A DNA stretch of 64,000 nt, from NCBI GenBank assembly GCA_913056125.1, contig CAJXNC010000002.1, positions 248,001 through 312,000 of the forward strand, written 5' to 3'. The notes under the pieces were generated by a model that did no database searches, was not told the origin of the DNA, and worked only from the letters and a program-made list of their open reading frames with translations. The stretch comes from an uncultured Altererythrobacter sp. (GTDB lineage Bacteria; Pseudomonadota; Alphaproteobacteria; Sphingomonadales; Sphingomonadaceae). Of this stretch, positions 1 through 9,966 are shown in pieces; position 1 is the first letter of the stretch; the number at the start of each line of letters is the position of its first letter. Made by a program: the position numbers and the translations under genes.

Positions 1-384
1 CCGGCCGGGTTCGGCACCTTCCATGCTCTTGGTTAGTGCGGCCTGGCAGCCACCGCACAGGCCGTGGCCCATGACCATGATCTCGCGAACCTTGAGAACC
101 TGAACAGCAAATTCGAGCGCTGCCGAGACTCCATGATGGCCCGGTGTGGTCTCGAAAGGCGGGACCAGCGCGGCGACATTTCGGACGACGAAAAGTTCGC
201 CCGGATTAACGTCGAATATCTGCGAGGGATCGACCCGGCTGTCCGAACAGGAAATCACCATGACCCGCGGTTGCTGGCCTTCCTTGAGCGTCGCCCAGCG
301 TTCGCGCTCAGGTTTCCAGCCTACCTCACGAAAGCGGTGATAGCCGGAAAGGAGTTCGGAAAGTTCGGGAGTAGGCTCGATCAT
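1..384 (-). CDS. beta-carbonic anhydrase, 3' part beyond window edge
   Basis: Zinc enzyme that interconverts CO2 and bicarbonate in the cytoplasm. The first 128 codons read leftward from ATG at 384 and leave the window still open. The class-defining motif CSDSR is visible (Cys46, Asp48, Arg50), followed by HGLC (His107, Cys110), which supplies the remaining zinc ligands of beta-class enzymes. The N-terminal helix region is normal for the family. It is divergent from lipA, whose start lies about 107 bases away. The family is certain; the C-terminal part cannot be assessed. Confidence 0.93.
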   Translation of the reverse strand, partial: MIEPTPELSELLSGYHRFREVGWKPERERWATLKEGQQPRVMVISCSDSRVDPSQIFDVNPGELFVVRNVAALVPPFETTPGHHGVSAALEFAVQVLKVREIMVMGHGLCGGCQAALTKSMEGAEPGR

Positions 385-491
385 GTGGGTTCATCTGCCG
401 CGTGTCACAAGTTGAGGCAAGCCTGTTCCTTGGTCCATGCCGAGGGTCAGGGCCATTGCCACTGGCATGGGTGTTCACTAAGTGGGCCAGC

Positions 492-1430
492 ATGAACGAC
501 CTATCCTCCGCTCCGGAAACGTCCAAGCCGGAAGGCCGCCTGCGCAAGCCCGACTGGATCAGGGTGAAGGCGCCCGTCAGCAAGGGCTACCAGTCCACGC
601 GCCAGCTAATGCGTGATCTGGGTCTCAACACGGTGTGCGAGGAAGCAGCCTGTCCCAATATCGGGGAGTGCTGGACCAAGAAACACGCCACCGTGATGAT
701 CCTGGGCGATGTGTGTACGCGCGCCTGTGCCTTCTGCAACGTCAAGACCGGCATGCCGCGCATTGTCGATCCGCTCGAGCCCGAGCATGTGGCGACTGCG
801 GCTGCCAAGTTGGGGCTGGAGCATATCGTCATCACTTCGGTCGACCGTGACGACCTTCCCGATGGCGGGGCGGGGCAGTTCGTCAAGGTGATCGAGGCTT
901 TGCGTCGCACCACGCCCGACACCACGATCGAGATCCTGACGCCCGATTTTCGCGGCAAAATGCGCGAAGCGGTTGAAGCCATCTGCATAGCGGGCCCGGA
1001 CGTTTACAATCACAATCTCGAAACGGTTCCGCGGCTTTACCCGACCATCCGCCCTGGCGCGCGCTATTACGCGTCGCTGCGCCTGCTTGAAGAGGTCAAG
1101 CGCCACGACCCGCTGATTTTCACCAAGTCGGGCATCATGCTTGGCCTTGGTGAGCAGCGGCTGGAAGTCCACCAGGTGATGGACGACATGCGCAGCGCCG
1201 AAGTCGATTTCCTGACCATGGGGCAATATCTCCAGCCCACGCCAAAGCATGCGAAAGTGGAAGACTTCGTAACCCCGCAGGTCTTCGATGCCTATGGCGC
1301 GGTGGCGCGGGCCAAGGGTTTCCTGCAGGTCGCCTCCAGCCCACTGACCCGATCGAGCTACCATGCGGGTGAGGACTTTGCGGAGATGAAGGCTGCTCGG
1401 GAGGAGCGTATCAGGAAACAGCAAGCCTGA
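492..1430 (+). CDS. lipA: lipoyl synthase
   Basis: Radical SAM enzyme that inserts two sulfurs into protein-bound octanoyl groups to make lipoate, needed by the pyruvate dehydrogenase E2 encoded at 26958-28241. The 312-residue protein has both expected iron-sulfur motifs: the auxiliary cluster CX4CX5C (Cys49, Cys54, Cys60) and the radical SAM CX3CX2C (Cys75, Cys79, Cys82). The ATG at 492 gives the usual length; an upstream in-frame start at 402 would add 30 residues without family character and overlap the divergent promoter region. The stop overlaps the next gene's ATG, so the two are probably translationally coupled. lipB is not seen nearby. Confidence 0.97.
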   Translation: MNDLSSAPETSKPEGRLRKPDWIRVKAPVSKGYQSTRQLMRDLGLNTVCEEAACPNIGECWTKKHATVMILGDVCTRACAFCNVKTGMPRIVDPLEPEHVATAAAKLGLEHIVITSVDRDDLPDGGAGQFVKVIEALRRTTPDTTIEILTPDFRGKMREAVEAICIAGPDVYNHNLETVPRLYPTIRPGARYYASLRLLEEVKRHDPLIFTKSGIMLGLGEQRLEVHQVMDDMRSAEVDFLTMGQYLQPTPKHAKVEDFVTPQVFDAYGAVARAKGFLQVASSPLTRSSYHAGEDFAEMKAAREERIRKQQA

Positions 1431-1891
1431 TGCCCTCCATTCGCGAGACAAGGACGCTTCCCTATTCGGCGGAGCAGTTGTTCGACATCGTCGCCGATGT
1501 CGGCAAGTACCCGGAATTCCTGCCCTGGGTGGTGGCGACGCGCGTACGTGACAATACCGAAACAGGCCTGACCGCGGACATGCTGGTCGGCTTCAAGGCT
1601 CTGCGCGAGAAGTTCACCTCAAAAGTGGAAAAGGAACGGCCGAACATGGTGCGAGTGCACTATATCGACGGGCCGCTGCGCGATCTGGACAATCTGTGGA
1701 CCTTCACGCCGACCGAAGATGGCGGCTGCGAGCTGTTCTTCAGCGTCGATTTCAGCTTCAAGAACATGATGTTCGAGGCCTTGGCCGGGCAATATATCGA
1801 CCGCGCATTCCGCAAGATGGTCGCCGCGTTCGAAACGCGGGCTGAAGAGCTTTACGGCAGCAGCAATTCCAGCGCGCAAAGCGTCGCCTGA
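1430..1891 (+). CDS. RatA/COQ10-family START-domain protein
   Basis: A 153-residue single-domain protein with the opening TRTLPYSAEQLFDIVADVG and the YPEFLPW segment typical of the RatA/Coq10 polyketide-cyclase-like (START) family. Relatives bind ubiquinone or act as the ribosome-association toxin RatA; in alphaproteobacteria the Coq10-like role in ubiquinone handling is more plausible. Its ATG overlaps the lipA stop. The last 40 bases overlap the end of the convergent cinA-like gene. The function is a family-level inference. Confidence 0.88.
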   Translation: MPSIRETRTLPYSAEQLFDIVADVGKYPEFLPWVVATRVRDNTETGLTADMLVGFKALREKFTSKVEKERPNMVRVHYIDGPLRDLDNLWTFTPTEDGGCELFFSVDFSFKNMMFEALAGQYIDRAFRKMVAAFETRAEELYGSSNSSAQSVA

Positions 1892-2346
1892 AGCCGCACA
1901 TCGCCGCGTTCGCGCGCATCGAAGAGCTGGTTTTCCGCTTCGGGCTTTTCCTTCCCGCGCTCAAGCCGGGCAAAGACCACCGTGCCGACAGGTTTTTCCT
2001 CGCTCCCGCCTTCCGGCCCGGCAATGCCGCTGATCGCTACGGCAATATCCGCATCGCAGCTTTCCAGCGCGCCCTGCGCCATGGCGTAGACGCAGGCCAC
2101 AGAGACGGCACCGAAAGTTTCGATGATCTCGCTGGAGACGCCGAGGCAGTCGATCTTGGCCTCGTTCGAATAGGTGACGTAAGAGCGGTCGAGCACCGCT
2201 GAACTGCCCGGAATTTCTGTTATTGCGGCGGCAACGAGGCCACCAGTGCAACTTTCCGCCAGCGCAATCTTGCGGCCCGCTGCCTTGTTTTCATCGACCA
2301 CGCGGCGGGCGAGGTCGACAACTTCATTGGGGAGAACGCTTTGCAC
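1852..2346 (-). CDS. CinA C-terminal domain protein, nicotinamide-nucleotide amidohydrolase
   Basis: Stand-alone CinA C-terminal (PncC-type) deamidase of 164 residues that recycles NMN to nicotinate mononucleotide. Diagnostic motifs are AESCTGGL near residue 27 and SGIAGPEGGSEEKPVGTV. The N-terminal MoaB-like domain of full CinA is absent, which is common in proteobacteria. The chosen start is GTG at 2346, which overlaps the stop of the upstream secreted-protein gene (TAGTG) and gives the normal family N-terminus. The reading frame extends further upstream, but without family similarity. The stop lies inside the ratA-like gene on the other strand. Confidence 0.88.
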   Translation of the reverse strand: MQSVLPNEVVDLARRVVDENKAAGRKIALAESCTGGLVAAAITEIPGSSAVLDRSYVTYSNEAKIDCLGVSSEIIETFGAVSVACVYAMAQGALESCDADIAVAISGIAGPEGGSEEKPVGTVVFARLERGKEKPEAENQLFDARERGDVRLQATLCALELLLP

Positions 2347-2882
2347 TATTCGACCTCTGTCTGCACTTCCGCTGGCGCTTGTTCCGCATCGCCTTTCTGC
2401 ACTTCGACCACAATCACGCCGACAAGTGCGGCAAGATTTTCCGCTGGTAGCGGGTCGAGCAGGGCAAGAACGCGGTCTGCGGTGACGCACTGATCGGGCT
2501 TGATCTGCGAGGCGACCATCCCGGCAACCATTTCGTTGAGGAAGGGCCCCAGTGTTTCGGGCGGCATGGCGCCGAGAACCTCTTTCATCCCCTGGTCATT
2601 GGTCGGGGCGACCTTCATGAACGCATCGATCGCCATATCCTGAGTGCCGAGGGCCGAAGCCTCGAGGCGCGTCAGTAATTCGCTTCCCTGGGCATGAATA
2701 TAGGCATCATCGGGAAGCTGGGAGCCGCAGCCCCGCTGCAAACCGCGAAAGGCGCCCGGCATGGCGTAGCGGGCGAGGTTGGTCCATTCCTCCTCGGTCA
2801 GGTCGAGGTCGAGATTCTGTGCCATTGCTGGCTGGGAAATGGCCACCGTTCCCAGGGCAAGACAGGCGATCAGCTTCTTCAT
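2346..2882 (-). CDS. secreted protein of unknown function
   Basis: 178 residues beginning with a clear Sec signal peptide (MKKLIACLALGTVAISQPAMA, cleavage after AMA), so periplasmic. The mature part is helical with two cysteines (GCGSQ and DQCVTADR) that could form a disulfide, and ends in a short acidic tail. I do not recognise the family. It lies between ispDF upstream, with 13 bases between them, and the cinA-like gene, whose GTG overlaps its stop, so all three probably share a transcript. Confidence 0.75.
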   Translation of the reverse strand: MKKLIACLALGTVAISQPAMAQNLDLDLTEEEWTNLARYAMPGAFRGLQRGCGSQLPDDAYIHAQGSELLTRLEASALGTQDMAIDAFMKVAPTNDQGMKEVLGAMPPETLGPFLNEMVAGMVASQIKPDQCVTADRVLALLDPLPAENLAALVGVIVVEVQKGDAEQAPAEVQTEVE

Positions 2883-2895
2883 GATGCGGCTCCGT

Positions 2896-4071
2896 TCATT
2901 GGTTCGCGACTAGCGTGGCGACAGCCTGCGCTGCGATGCCTTCCTTGCGGCCGGTAAAGCCAAGCCGCTCGGTAGTGGTGGCCTTGATATTGACCGAGTC
3001 TATGTGAACCCCCAGCAACCCGGCAAGCTGCACCTTCATGCGATCCCGATATGGCCCGATCTTGGGCGCCTCGCAGATCAGCGTCAGGTCTACATTGCCA
3101 ACGGTGAGGCCCTTGGCCGCTGCAAGCGAGACAGCATGCTCAACGAAGCGCGAGGAGGGCGCGCCCTTCCATTTCGGATCGCTGGGCGGAAAATGCTGGC
3201 CGATATCGCCTTCGCCTGCCGCGCCGAGCACCGCATCGACCACAGCATGCAGAGCCACGTCGGCATCGCTATGTCCTGACAGGCCCTTGTCGTGCTCGAC
3301 CAGCACTCCGCACAGCCAGAGTTCTTCCCCGGCAGCAAGGCGATGCACGTCATATCCGGTTCCGACCCTGATCATGGTGCAACCTTGCCCGAGATTGTCG
3401 CGAAAGTCCTCCGCGAAGGTGAGCTTGTGAAGTCTTTCATCCCCATCGACAAGAGAGACTTCCAGTCCGGCCGCTTGGGCCACCTGCGCATCGTCCCCGG
3501 CATCGCTCGGTCCTTGCCAAGCGCGGTGTGCCGCCAGGATATCGGCAAAACGGAAGGCTTGCGGGGTCTGCACGCGGCGCAAGGCGTCGCGATCCGCCTT
3601 GGCCCGCAACAGTGTCCCGTCAGTCTCGATCATGGAGTCGACCACTGGCAGGACTGGAATTGCCGCCGGGGAGGAGGCGAGGGCGCTCACGAGCCTGTCG
3701 ACCACTTCTGCGGGGCAGTCGGGCCGCGCGGCATCGTGGATCAGGACGAGATCGGGTGATGCGCCTTCCAACGCCTCAAGACCTTCGCGAACAGAATCCT
3801 GCCTCGAAGCTCCGCCGGTAACGAGCACGACTTGCTCGAGCCCCGCAAGCATCTCCTCAACCAGATCACCGGCGCCTTCGGGAATAACGACACACAGCCG
3901 GCTTACCCCCGCCGCCTTCAAGCTATCCGCCGCATGGCGCAGCACCGGCTTGCCCCGCCAGTTGGCAAATTGCTTGGGGAGGGGCTGATCCGCGCGCAAC
4001 CCCTTGCCAGCGGCAACAATCACCGCTGCCAGCGTAGGTCGGGAGGATGCAGGAACGTCCGTCATGCGCAT
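2896..4071 (-). CDS. ispDF: bifunctional IspD/IspF enzyme of the MEP pathway
   Basis: Fusion of two isoprenoid-pathway enzymes, 391 residues. Residues 12 to about 230 are 2-C-methyl-D-erythritol 4-phosphate cytidylyltransferase ([12 protein letters not shown] nucleotide-binding start, PLPKQF, HDAARP). Residues 233-391 are 2-C-methyl-D-erythritol 2,4-cyclodiphosphate synthase (GYDVHR with the Asp and His metal ligands, [28 protein letters not shown]). The fusion is typical of many alphaproteobacteria and joins steps 3 and 5 of the pathway. The ATG at 4071 is followed by another at 4065, so either may be used. Divergent from dusB. Confidence 0.96.
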   Translation of the reverse strand: MRMTDVPASSRPTLAAVIVAAGKGLRADQPLPKQFANWRGKPVLRHAADSLKAAGVSRLCVVIPEGAGDLVEEMLAGLEQVVLVTGGASRQDSVREGLEALEGASPDLVLIHDAARPDCPAEVVDRLVSALASSPAAIPVLPVVDSMIETDGTLLRAKADRDALRRVQTPQAFRFADILAAHRAWQGPSDAGDDAQVAQAAGLEVSLVDGDERLHKLTFAEDFRDNLGQGCTMIRVGTGYDVHRLAAGEELWLCGVLVEHDKGLSGHSDADVALHAVVDAVLGAAGEGDIGQHFPPSDPKWKGAPSSRFVEHAVSLAAAKGLTVGNVDLTLICEAPKIGPYRDRMKVQLAGLLGVHIDSVNIKATTTERLGFTGRKEGIAAQAVATLVANQ

Positions 4072-4136
4072 GGGGCGCTAGCGACTTGCAGGCGGGGTCG
4101 CAATCCACTATGCGCTGCCTATTATTTAGGCACAGC

Positions 4137-5159
4137 ATGGAAAAATCGTCTCTTCCTACCCCGCCGGCCATGAAGCCGATCGAGGTCGGTCCGGTGCGGA
4201 TCGACTGCCCGGTCGTGCTCGCGCCCATGACGGGCGTGACCGACAGGCCGTTCCGGGAGCTTGTGCGGCGTTATGGCTCCGGCCTCAACGTGACCGAGAT
4301 GATCGCCAGCGAGGCGGCCGTTCGCGAAACCCGACAGTCTGTCCAGAAGGCCGAATGGGCGCCGATCGAGGATCCGGTATCCATGCAGCTGGTCGGTTGC
4401 GACCCTGAGAGCATGGCCGAAGCGGCCAAGCTGCAGGAAGGCAATGGCGCAGCGATCATCGACATCAATTTCGGTTGTCCAGTGCGTAAGGTGGTAGGGC
4501 AATATGCCGGCTCCGCATTGATGCGTGAGGTGCCGCTCGCCACGAAGCTCATGGAAGCGACGGTCAAGGCGGTTTCGGTGCCGGTAACGGTGAAGATGCG
4601 CATGGGCTGGGACCATGCAAGCCTCAACGCGCCCGAGCTCTCGCGCATTGCCGAGGACCTCGGCGTGAAGATGATCACCGTCCACGGCCGCACCCGCAAC
4701 CAGATGTACAAGGGTTCGGCAGACTGGAGCTTCGTGCGCAAGGTGAAGGAGGCCGTGTCGATCCCGGTCGTCGTCAATGGCGATATCTGCGGGATCGAGG
4801 ATGCAGCCATGGCCCTGGAACAGTCCGGCGCTGATGGCGTGATGATCGGACGCGGTGCCTATGGCAAGCCGTGGTTGCTTGGCCAGGTGATGCATTGGTG
4901 GCGCACGGGTGAGAAGCTCGAAACGCCCTCATTCGATGAACAATATCGAGTCCTGACAGAGCATTACCATGCGATGCTCGAACATTATGGCAGCAATGTC
5001 GGGGTCAAGATCGCTCGCAAACACCTGGGCTGGTACACCAAGGGCATGCATGGCTCGGCCGAGTTCCGCAACAAGGCCAATTTCATTGACGATCCTCAGC
5101 AAGTGCTGGGTGAAATCGAGCGATTTTACGAACCTTTCCTGAGGCGCCGCGCCGCGTGA
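4137..5159 (+). CDS. dusB: tRNA-dihydrouridine synthase (NifR3/DusB type)
   Basis: Flavoenzyme reducing specific uridines in tRNA D-loops. The 340-residue reading has the FMN-barrel start [12 protein letters not shown] and the catalytic cysteine in NFGCPVRKV. It heads the conserved alphaproteobacterial unit nifR3-ntrB-ntrC-ntrY-ntrX-hfq-hflX. No strong ribosome site precedes any start: ATG at 4137 or 4170 are both possible, and a longer reading from 4047 would run into divergent ispDF. Its TGA overlaps the GTG of ntrB. Confidence 0.94.
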   Translation: MEKSSLPTPPAMKPIEVGPVRIDCPVVLAPMTGVTDRPFRELVRRYGSGLNVTEMIASEAAVRETRQSVQKAEWAPIEDPVSMQLVGCDPESMAEAAKLQEGNGAAIIDINFGCPVRKVVGQYAGSALMREVPLATKLMEATVKAVSVPVTVKMRMGWDHASLNAPELSRIAEDLGVKMITVHGRTRNQMYKGSADWSFVRKVKEAVSIPVVVNGDICGIEDAAMALEQSGADGVMIGRGAYGKPWLLGQVMHWWRTGEKLETPSFDEQYRVLTEHYHAMLEHYGSNVGVKIARKHLGWYTKGMHGSAEFRNKANFIDDPQQVLGEIERFYEPFLRRRAA

Positions 5160-6220
5160 ACGAGATCCTCGAGGATTATCCGGCGGCACAGGACCAGATT
5201 TCAGGCCTTACCTTCGGCCTGGTTCTGGTCGGGCCGGACCTCACGATAAGATCGGTCAATCCGGCGGCCGAGAGCCTGATCGGCAAGTCATCCCGCCGAC
5301 TTCTTGGCGAGGACCTGCTCGAAGTCCTCGATTTCGGGGAGGAGGGTATCGCCGACCGTCTGCGTTCTGGCGACGCTCAATTGATTGCTCGCGGTCTGAG
5401 CCTGCAGGTCAAAGACAAGCGAGTCTCCGTCAACCTGACCATTTCTACCATGCAATCGCATCCGGGCTGGCGCGTGGTGACGCTCTCGGATTCGGGGCAG
5501 GGCGAACGCTTCGGGGATGAGGATCGCAGGGCCAGCCTGCGCGGTCCGGCGGTGCTGGCGCACGAAATCAAGAATCCGCTTGCGGCGATCCGCGGTGCCG
5601 CGCAGCTGCTTTCCCGCAAGCTTGAGGAAAAAGATCGCGACCTCACCAACCTGATCGCCGACCAGGTTGACCGCATTGCCCAGCTGATCGACCGGATGCA
5701 ACGGCTTGGCCGCGAAAAGGCGGAGCCGGTCGGGCCGCTCAACCTGCATGAGGCAATCCACCGGGCCATCGATACCGTAAAAGCGGCTTCCAAGGGCGAA
5801 TTCTACCTACGCGAGGAGTTCGATCCCTCGCTGCCAAATGTCATCGCCAATGAAGGCGCGCTGGTGCAGGTCCTCATAAACTTGATTTCCAATGCGCGTG
5901 ATGCCTGTGCCGGGCGAACGCAGCCGCAGGTAATCGTACGCACGCGCTTCGTCAGCGGGCTGGTGATGAATGTTATCAGGCTGGGCCGCCCGGTGAAGTT
6001 GCCGATCGAGATCCAGATAAGCGATAACGGTCCGGGCATCGATCCCGCTGTGCAGGAGCATATTTTCGAACCCTTCGTGTCGAGCAAGCCGAACGGGCAG
6101 GGTCTTGGCCTTGCGCTGGTGCAGAAGCTGGTGCGCGACATGGATGGACGGATCAGTCACGAACGGGATGACGCGAACGGGTGGACGCATTTCCGCGTGC
6201 ACCTGCCGATGGCGAAATAA
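5156..6220 (+). CDS. ntrB: nitrogen regulation sensor histidine kinase NtrB
   Basis: Cytoplasmic sensor kinase of 354 residues that phosphorylates NtrC in response to nitrogen status through PII proteins. An N-terminal PAS domain (about 15-115) is followed by the H-box [17 protein letters not shown] with His136, the N-box [11 protein letters not shown], and G-boxes DNGPGID and GQGLGLAL. No membrane segment is present, as expected. The start is GTG at 5156, overlapping the dusB stop by four bases; ntrC follows after nine bases. PII (glnB) and glnA are not in the window. Confidence 0.94.
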   Translation: MNEILEDYPAAQDQISGLTFGLVLVGPDLTIRSVNPAAESLIGKSSRRLLGEDLLEVLDFGEEGIADRLRSGDAQLIARGLSLQVKDKRVSVNLTISTMQSHPGWRVVTLSDSGQGERFGDEDRRASLRGPAVLAHEIKNPLAAIRGAAQLLSRKLEEKDRDLTNLIADQVDRIAQLIDRMQRLGREKAEPVGPLNLHEAIHRAIDTVKAASKGEFYLREEFDPSLPNVIANEGALVQVLINLISNARDACAGRTQPQVIVRTRFVSGLVMNVIRLGRPVKLPIEIQISDNGPGIDPAVQEHIFEPFVSSKPNGQGLGLALVQKLVRDMDGRISHERDDANGWTHFRVHLPMAK

Positions 6221-6229
6221 GGGAGACTC

Positions 6230-7642
6230 ATGTCGAGACGCGCACTGCTGGTGGAGGACGACGCCTCTATTGCCATGGTCATCATGGCGGCTCTGGAAGA
6301 TGAGGCATTCACCGTCGATCGCTGCGACAAGATCGCCGATCGCGACCGTCTGCTCATGCAGAATGAATATGACGTGATGCTCACCGACGTGATCTTGCTC
6401 GATGGCGACGGGATCGAGACGCTTGGCAAGGTGCATGAGCAATATCCCAAGATGCCCGTCATCATCCTGTCGGCGCAGAACACACTCGATACTGCCGTTC
6501 GCGCGACCGATACCGGAGCGTTCGAGTATTTCCCCAAGCCGTTCGACCTGGATGAATTGGTAAAGGCGGCGATCCAGGCTGCTTCCTCGCGCGACGAGCC
6601 GGGCGAGGGGGAGGGCGACCCTGGAGAGGGCCTGCCGCTGATTGGCCGAAGCCAGCCCATGCAGGAAGTCTACCGCATGATCACGCGGGTCCTGCGCAAC
6701 GATCTGACCGTGCTGATCCTCGGCGAGTCCGGTACCGGCAAGGAACTGGTCGCGGAGGCGATCCATCAGCTTGGCTCACGCAGCTCAGGTCCCTTTGTGG
6801 CAGTGAATACCGCCGCCATTCCGCGCGAACTGATCGAAAGCGAACTGTTCGGCCATGAGAAGGGCGCTTTCACCGGGGCGACCAGCCGCAACATCGGCAA
6901 GTTCGAGCAGGCGTCGGGCGGAACCTTGTTCCTCGACGAAATCGGAGACATGCCGCCCGAGGCGCAAACGCGCCTGCTGCGCGCGTTGCAGTCGGGCAGG
7001 ATTCGCCGTGTTGGCGGGGATCAGGAAATCGCTGTCGATGTCCGCATTGTCGCTGCGACCAATCGCAATCTCGAGCCGATGATCGCGGATGGGCTGTTCC
7101 GCGAAGACCTCTACTACCGCCTCAACGTGGTTCCTATCAGGCTTCCCCCGTTGCGCGACAGGCGCGACGATATCGAGGCGCTGGCCCGCCATTTCCTGCG
7201 CCGCGCATCCAAGGAAGGCCTGCCGCAGCGTCGGCTTTCACGCGATGCTGCAGAGCTTCTTGCCTGTCAGTCCTGGCGCGGCAATGTCCGCGAACTACGC
7301 AATTTCATGTTCCGTGCCGCCCTGCTGGCGCGTGAAGAGGAGATCGACGCCGCAGCGGTTTCTGCCCTGCTCGACACTACGGCCGCAGAAGCGGTCGGCC
7401 CGATTCACAGTGATATCGGAGAGGCCATCTCCGATTGGCTCGATACGGCCGACTTGGCGGAAGGCGATCTCTATCACGGCGCGCTTGCAGTTCTTGAGAA
7501 GCCACTGTTCGAACATGCGCTGACCAAGACTGGCGGCAACCAGCTGCGCGCTGCGCAAGTGCTCGGCATCAATCGCAACACCTTGCGAAAGCGCCTCTCG
7601 GAACTGGAAATCGACCCCGATCGCTTCAACCGGGAAGGCTAA
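6230..7642 (+). CDS. ntrC: nitrogen regulation response regulator NtrC
   Basis: Sigma-54-dependent activator of 470 residues: a receiver domain with phospho-acceptor Asp53, an AAA+ domain with Walker A GESGTGKE (165-172) and an intact GAFTGA loop (212-217) that contacts sigma-54, and a C-terminal Fis-type helix-turn-helix (NQLRAAQVLGINRNTLRKRL). All parts needed for enhancer-dependent activation are present, unlike the NtrX encoded downstream. An AAGGGAGA ribosome site precedes the ATG. A 61-base gap separates it from ntrY. Confidence 0.96.
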   Translation: MSRRALLVEDDASIAMVIMAALEDEAFTVDRCDKIADRDRLLMQNEYDVMLTDVILLDGDGIETLGKVHEQYPKMPVIILSAQNTLDTAVRATDTGAFEYFPKPFDLDELVKAAIQAASSRDEPGEGEGDPGEGLPLIGRSQPMQEVYRMITRVLRNDLTVLILGESGTGKELVAEAIHQLGSRSSGPFVAVNTAAIPRELIESELFGHEKGAFTGATSRNIGKFEQASGGTLFLDEIGDMPPEAQTRLLRALQSGRIRRVGGDQEIAVDVRIVAATNRNLEPMIADGLFREDLYYRLNVVPIRLPPLRDRRDDIEALARHFLRRASKEGLPQRRLSRDAAELLACQSWRGNVRELRNFMFRAALLAREEEIDAAAVSALLDTTAAEAVGPIHSDIGEAISDWLDTADLAEGDLYHGALAVLEKPLFEHALTKTGGNQLRAAQVLGINRNTLRKRLSELEIDPDRFNREG

Positions 7643-7703
7643 ACAGGGATTGTCATCATAAAGGTCTTGCAAATCGGCAACAGGGGCGTTGTAACCATGC
7701 AAC

Positions 7704-9938
7704 GTGACTGACGCCGACCTGCCATCTTCCGCTTCAACAAGCACCTCGCGGCGGTTGCCCCGCTGGTGGCGCCGCGCACAGGTCACGGCACGTCACGTCA
7801 ACTTGTTCATGTGGCTGGAGATTCTCTGCGCCATCGCTCTCGCGGTGATGCTTTTCGTCTCCTATCTTTCGCTTGCCAGCATGACCGATCCGGGCGAGCT
7901 CGTCCCCTCGGCGCAGGCGGCGGCGATGCTCATTGGTACGCTGATCCCTGCTCTGGGACTGATTGTCCTATGGGGCCGGCGCATTGCCATTCGCCGGGCA
8001 GGGGGCACCTCGGCCCGCCTGCATGTGAACCTTGTATTCTTCTTCTCGCTAATCGCAGCGGTGCCGACGCTGTTTGTGGCCGTCTTCGCGTCCATACTCT
8101 TTCAGTCGGGCGTCGAATTCTGGTTCTCCGACCAGCAACGCGGCATCCTGGAGAACGCGAACTCGTTGGCGCGTGGCTATTATGACGAGAACCAGCGCGA
8201 AGTCGGGCAGGAAGCTGTTGCCATGGCGAGCGACGTGCGTTTCGTCCTGCAAAGCATACCCATGCAATCGCCGCGCTTCGAGGACCAGTATTTCCTGCAG
8301 GTCTATTCGCGTGAGCTGAGCGGAAGTGCGATCCTCCAACTCGCCTCCGATGGCGAGTTGCGCACCGTCGCGTTTGCGGCTCCCGAAGAATATGATGCTG
8401 TCGATCGCGTGACCGAAGAAATGGTGGCCAGCCTGATGGGTGGCCAGGACGTTGTTGTCAGGGCAAGTGCCGAACGGATCGAGGCCGTGACTCCACTGGA
8501 TCGCGATGCCGGACTGTTCCTGTACATCACCCGCGATACGCTACCCGAGGCACTCAACCAATGGGAACGGGCGCAAAGCGTGGTCGATTCCTATGCGGCT
8601 TTGACAGAGCGCGCGCGCGTTCTTCAATTGCGCTTCAACCTTGCGCTGTTTGCCGTGGCGCTCGCGCTTGTAAGCCTGGCAGTCTGGGCCGCCCTGCGTT
8701 TCGCCGACAGGCAGGTAAAGCCCTTGGCGGAGCTGGCGGCTGCGGCGCGCGAAATCGGTAGTGGCAACTACTCCATGCGCGTTGCCGGCCGGACCGGGCC
8801 GGACGAAATCGGCCTGCTCAATCGGGCCTTCAACCGCATGTCTTCGCAGATTGAAAGGCAGACCGACGCGCTAATCGGCGCCAACCGGCAGCTGGGCGAA
8901 AGGCGTGCCTTTATCGAGGCGGTGCTGCAATCGATCACGGCCGGGATCATCTCGATCAATGCCGAGGGTGAGGTGCAGCTGATGAACAGCTCCGCGCAGG
9001 ATCTCCTGCTAGACGGAGCCGGACCGACGCCTGTCGGGCTCAAGCTGGAAGAGATCGCACCGGAGATCGCGACACTGGTGCAGAACGGTGCGAGCAACGG
9101 CCTGGTTCAGTACAGCAAGGATGGTGAATTGCTGACGCTGGCGGTGAAGCTTTCGCCTGCCACCGAAGGCTATGTCATCACCTTTGAAGACATTACCCGG
9201 CAATTGCTCGATCAGCGCCAGGCCGCCTGGTCGGACGTTGCGCGGCGCATTGCGCACGAAATCAAGAACCCTCTCACGCCGATCCAGCTGGCGACAGAGC
9301 GGCTCAAGCGTCGCTACGGTAAGCAGATCGAATCCGATGCCGAACTGTTTGACGAGCTCACCGGCACCATCATCCGCCAGGTCGGCGACCTGAGGAAGAT
9401 GGTCGACGAATTCTCCTCCTTCGCGCGCCTGCCCAAGCCGGTCTTCCGCTCCGAGGATGCGGTCGATCTGGTGCGTCAGGCCCTGTTCCTCCAGGAAGTT
9501 GCCCATCCCGAAATCACCTATAGCTTCGAGGCGGGGGAGGGGATCGGGCCGGTCGAATGCGACCGTCATCAGTTCGGACAGGCGATGACCAATGTGCTCA
9601 AGAACGCGGCCGAGGCGATCGACGCAAAGCACAGGGATGCCGAACCAGATTATCGCGGCAAGGTGGCGGTAAGCGTTGAAGAGCAAGGGCCGTACCTGCG
9701 CGTGATCGTGCGCGACAACGGTATCGGTCTGCCCGGCAGCCATGAGAACATTATGGAGCCCTATGTCACGACCCGTGAGAAGGGCACCGGACTTGGTCTC
9801 GCCATCGTCAAGAAGATTGTCGAGGAACATGGCGGCGAATTGACCTTCACGCCCGATCCCGATGGCGGAACGGTTGCGAGCATGCAGTTCGCCTTCCGTC
9901 CGATGGAAAGCGGTAGCGATAGCGAGGCTGCGGAATGA
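7704..9938 (+). CDS. ntrY: membrane sensor histidine kinase NtrY
   Basis: Sensor kinase of 744 residues pairing with NtrX, linked in alphaproteobacteria to nitrogen, redox and envelope signalling. Hydrophobic segments occur near residues 35-60, 75-95 and 110-135, followed by an extracytoplasmic region, another transmembrane segment near 310-330, a HAMP linker, a PAS segment (RAFIEAVLQSITAGIISIN), the H-box [20 protein letters not shown], the N-box NVLKNAAEAID and the ATPase motifs DNGIGLPG and GTGLGLAIVKK. The start is GTG at 7704; an ATG at 7697 is out of frame. Its stop is 28 bases before ntrX. Confidence 0.94.
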   Translation: MTDADLPSSASTSTSRRLPRWWRRAQVTARHVNLFMWLEILCAIALAVMLFVSYLSLASMTDPGELVPSAQAAAMLIGTLIPALGLIVLWGRRIAIRRAGGTSARLHVNLVFFFSLIAAVPTLFVAVFASILFQSGVEFWFSDQQRGILENANSLARGYYDENQREVGQEAVAMASDVRFVLQSIPMQSPRFEDQYFLQVYSRELSGSAILQLASDGELRTVAFAAPEEYDAVDRVTEEMVASLMGGQDVVVRASAERIEAVTPLDRDAGLFLYITRDTLPEALNQWERAQSVVDSYAALTERARVLQLRFNLALFAVALALVSLAVWAALRFADRQVKPLAELAAAAREIGSGNYSMRVAGRTGPDEIGLLNRAFNRMSSQIERQTDALIGANRQLGERRAFIEAVLQSITAGIISINAEGEVQLMNSSAQDLLLDGAGPTPVGLKLEEIAPEIATLVQNGASNGLVQYSKDGELLTLAVKLSPATEGYVITFEDITRQLLDQRQAAWSDVARRIAHEIKNPLTPIQLATERLKRRYGKQIESDAELFDELTGTIIRQVGDLRKMVDEFSSFARLPKPVFRSEDAVDLVRQALFLQEVAHPEITYSFEAGEGIGPVECDRHQFGQAMTNVLKNAAEAIDAKHRDAEPDYRGKVAVSVEEQGPYLRVIVRDNGIGLPGSHENIMEPYVTTREKGTGLGLAIVKKIVEEHGGELTFTPDPDGGTVASMQFAFRPMESGSDSEAAE

Positions 9939-9966
9939 CGCGAATGACGCGTAAGGAGAAAATGTA

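Noticed and set aside
7643-7703. Sigma-54 promoter before ntrY
   Set aside because: A TTGCA is present, but no GG lies at the required distance, so the -24/-12 pattern fails.
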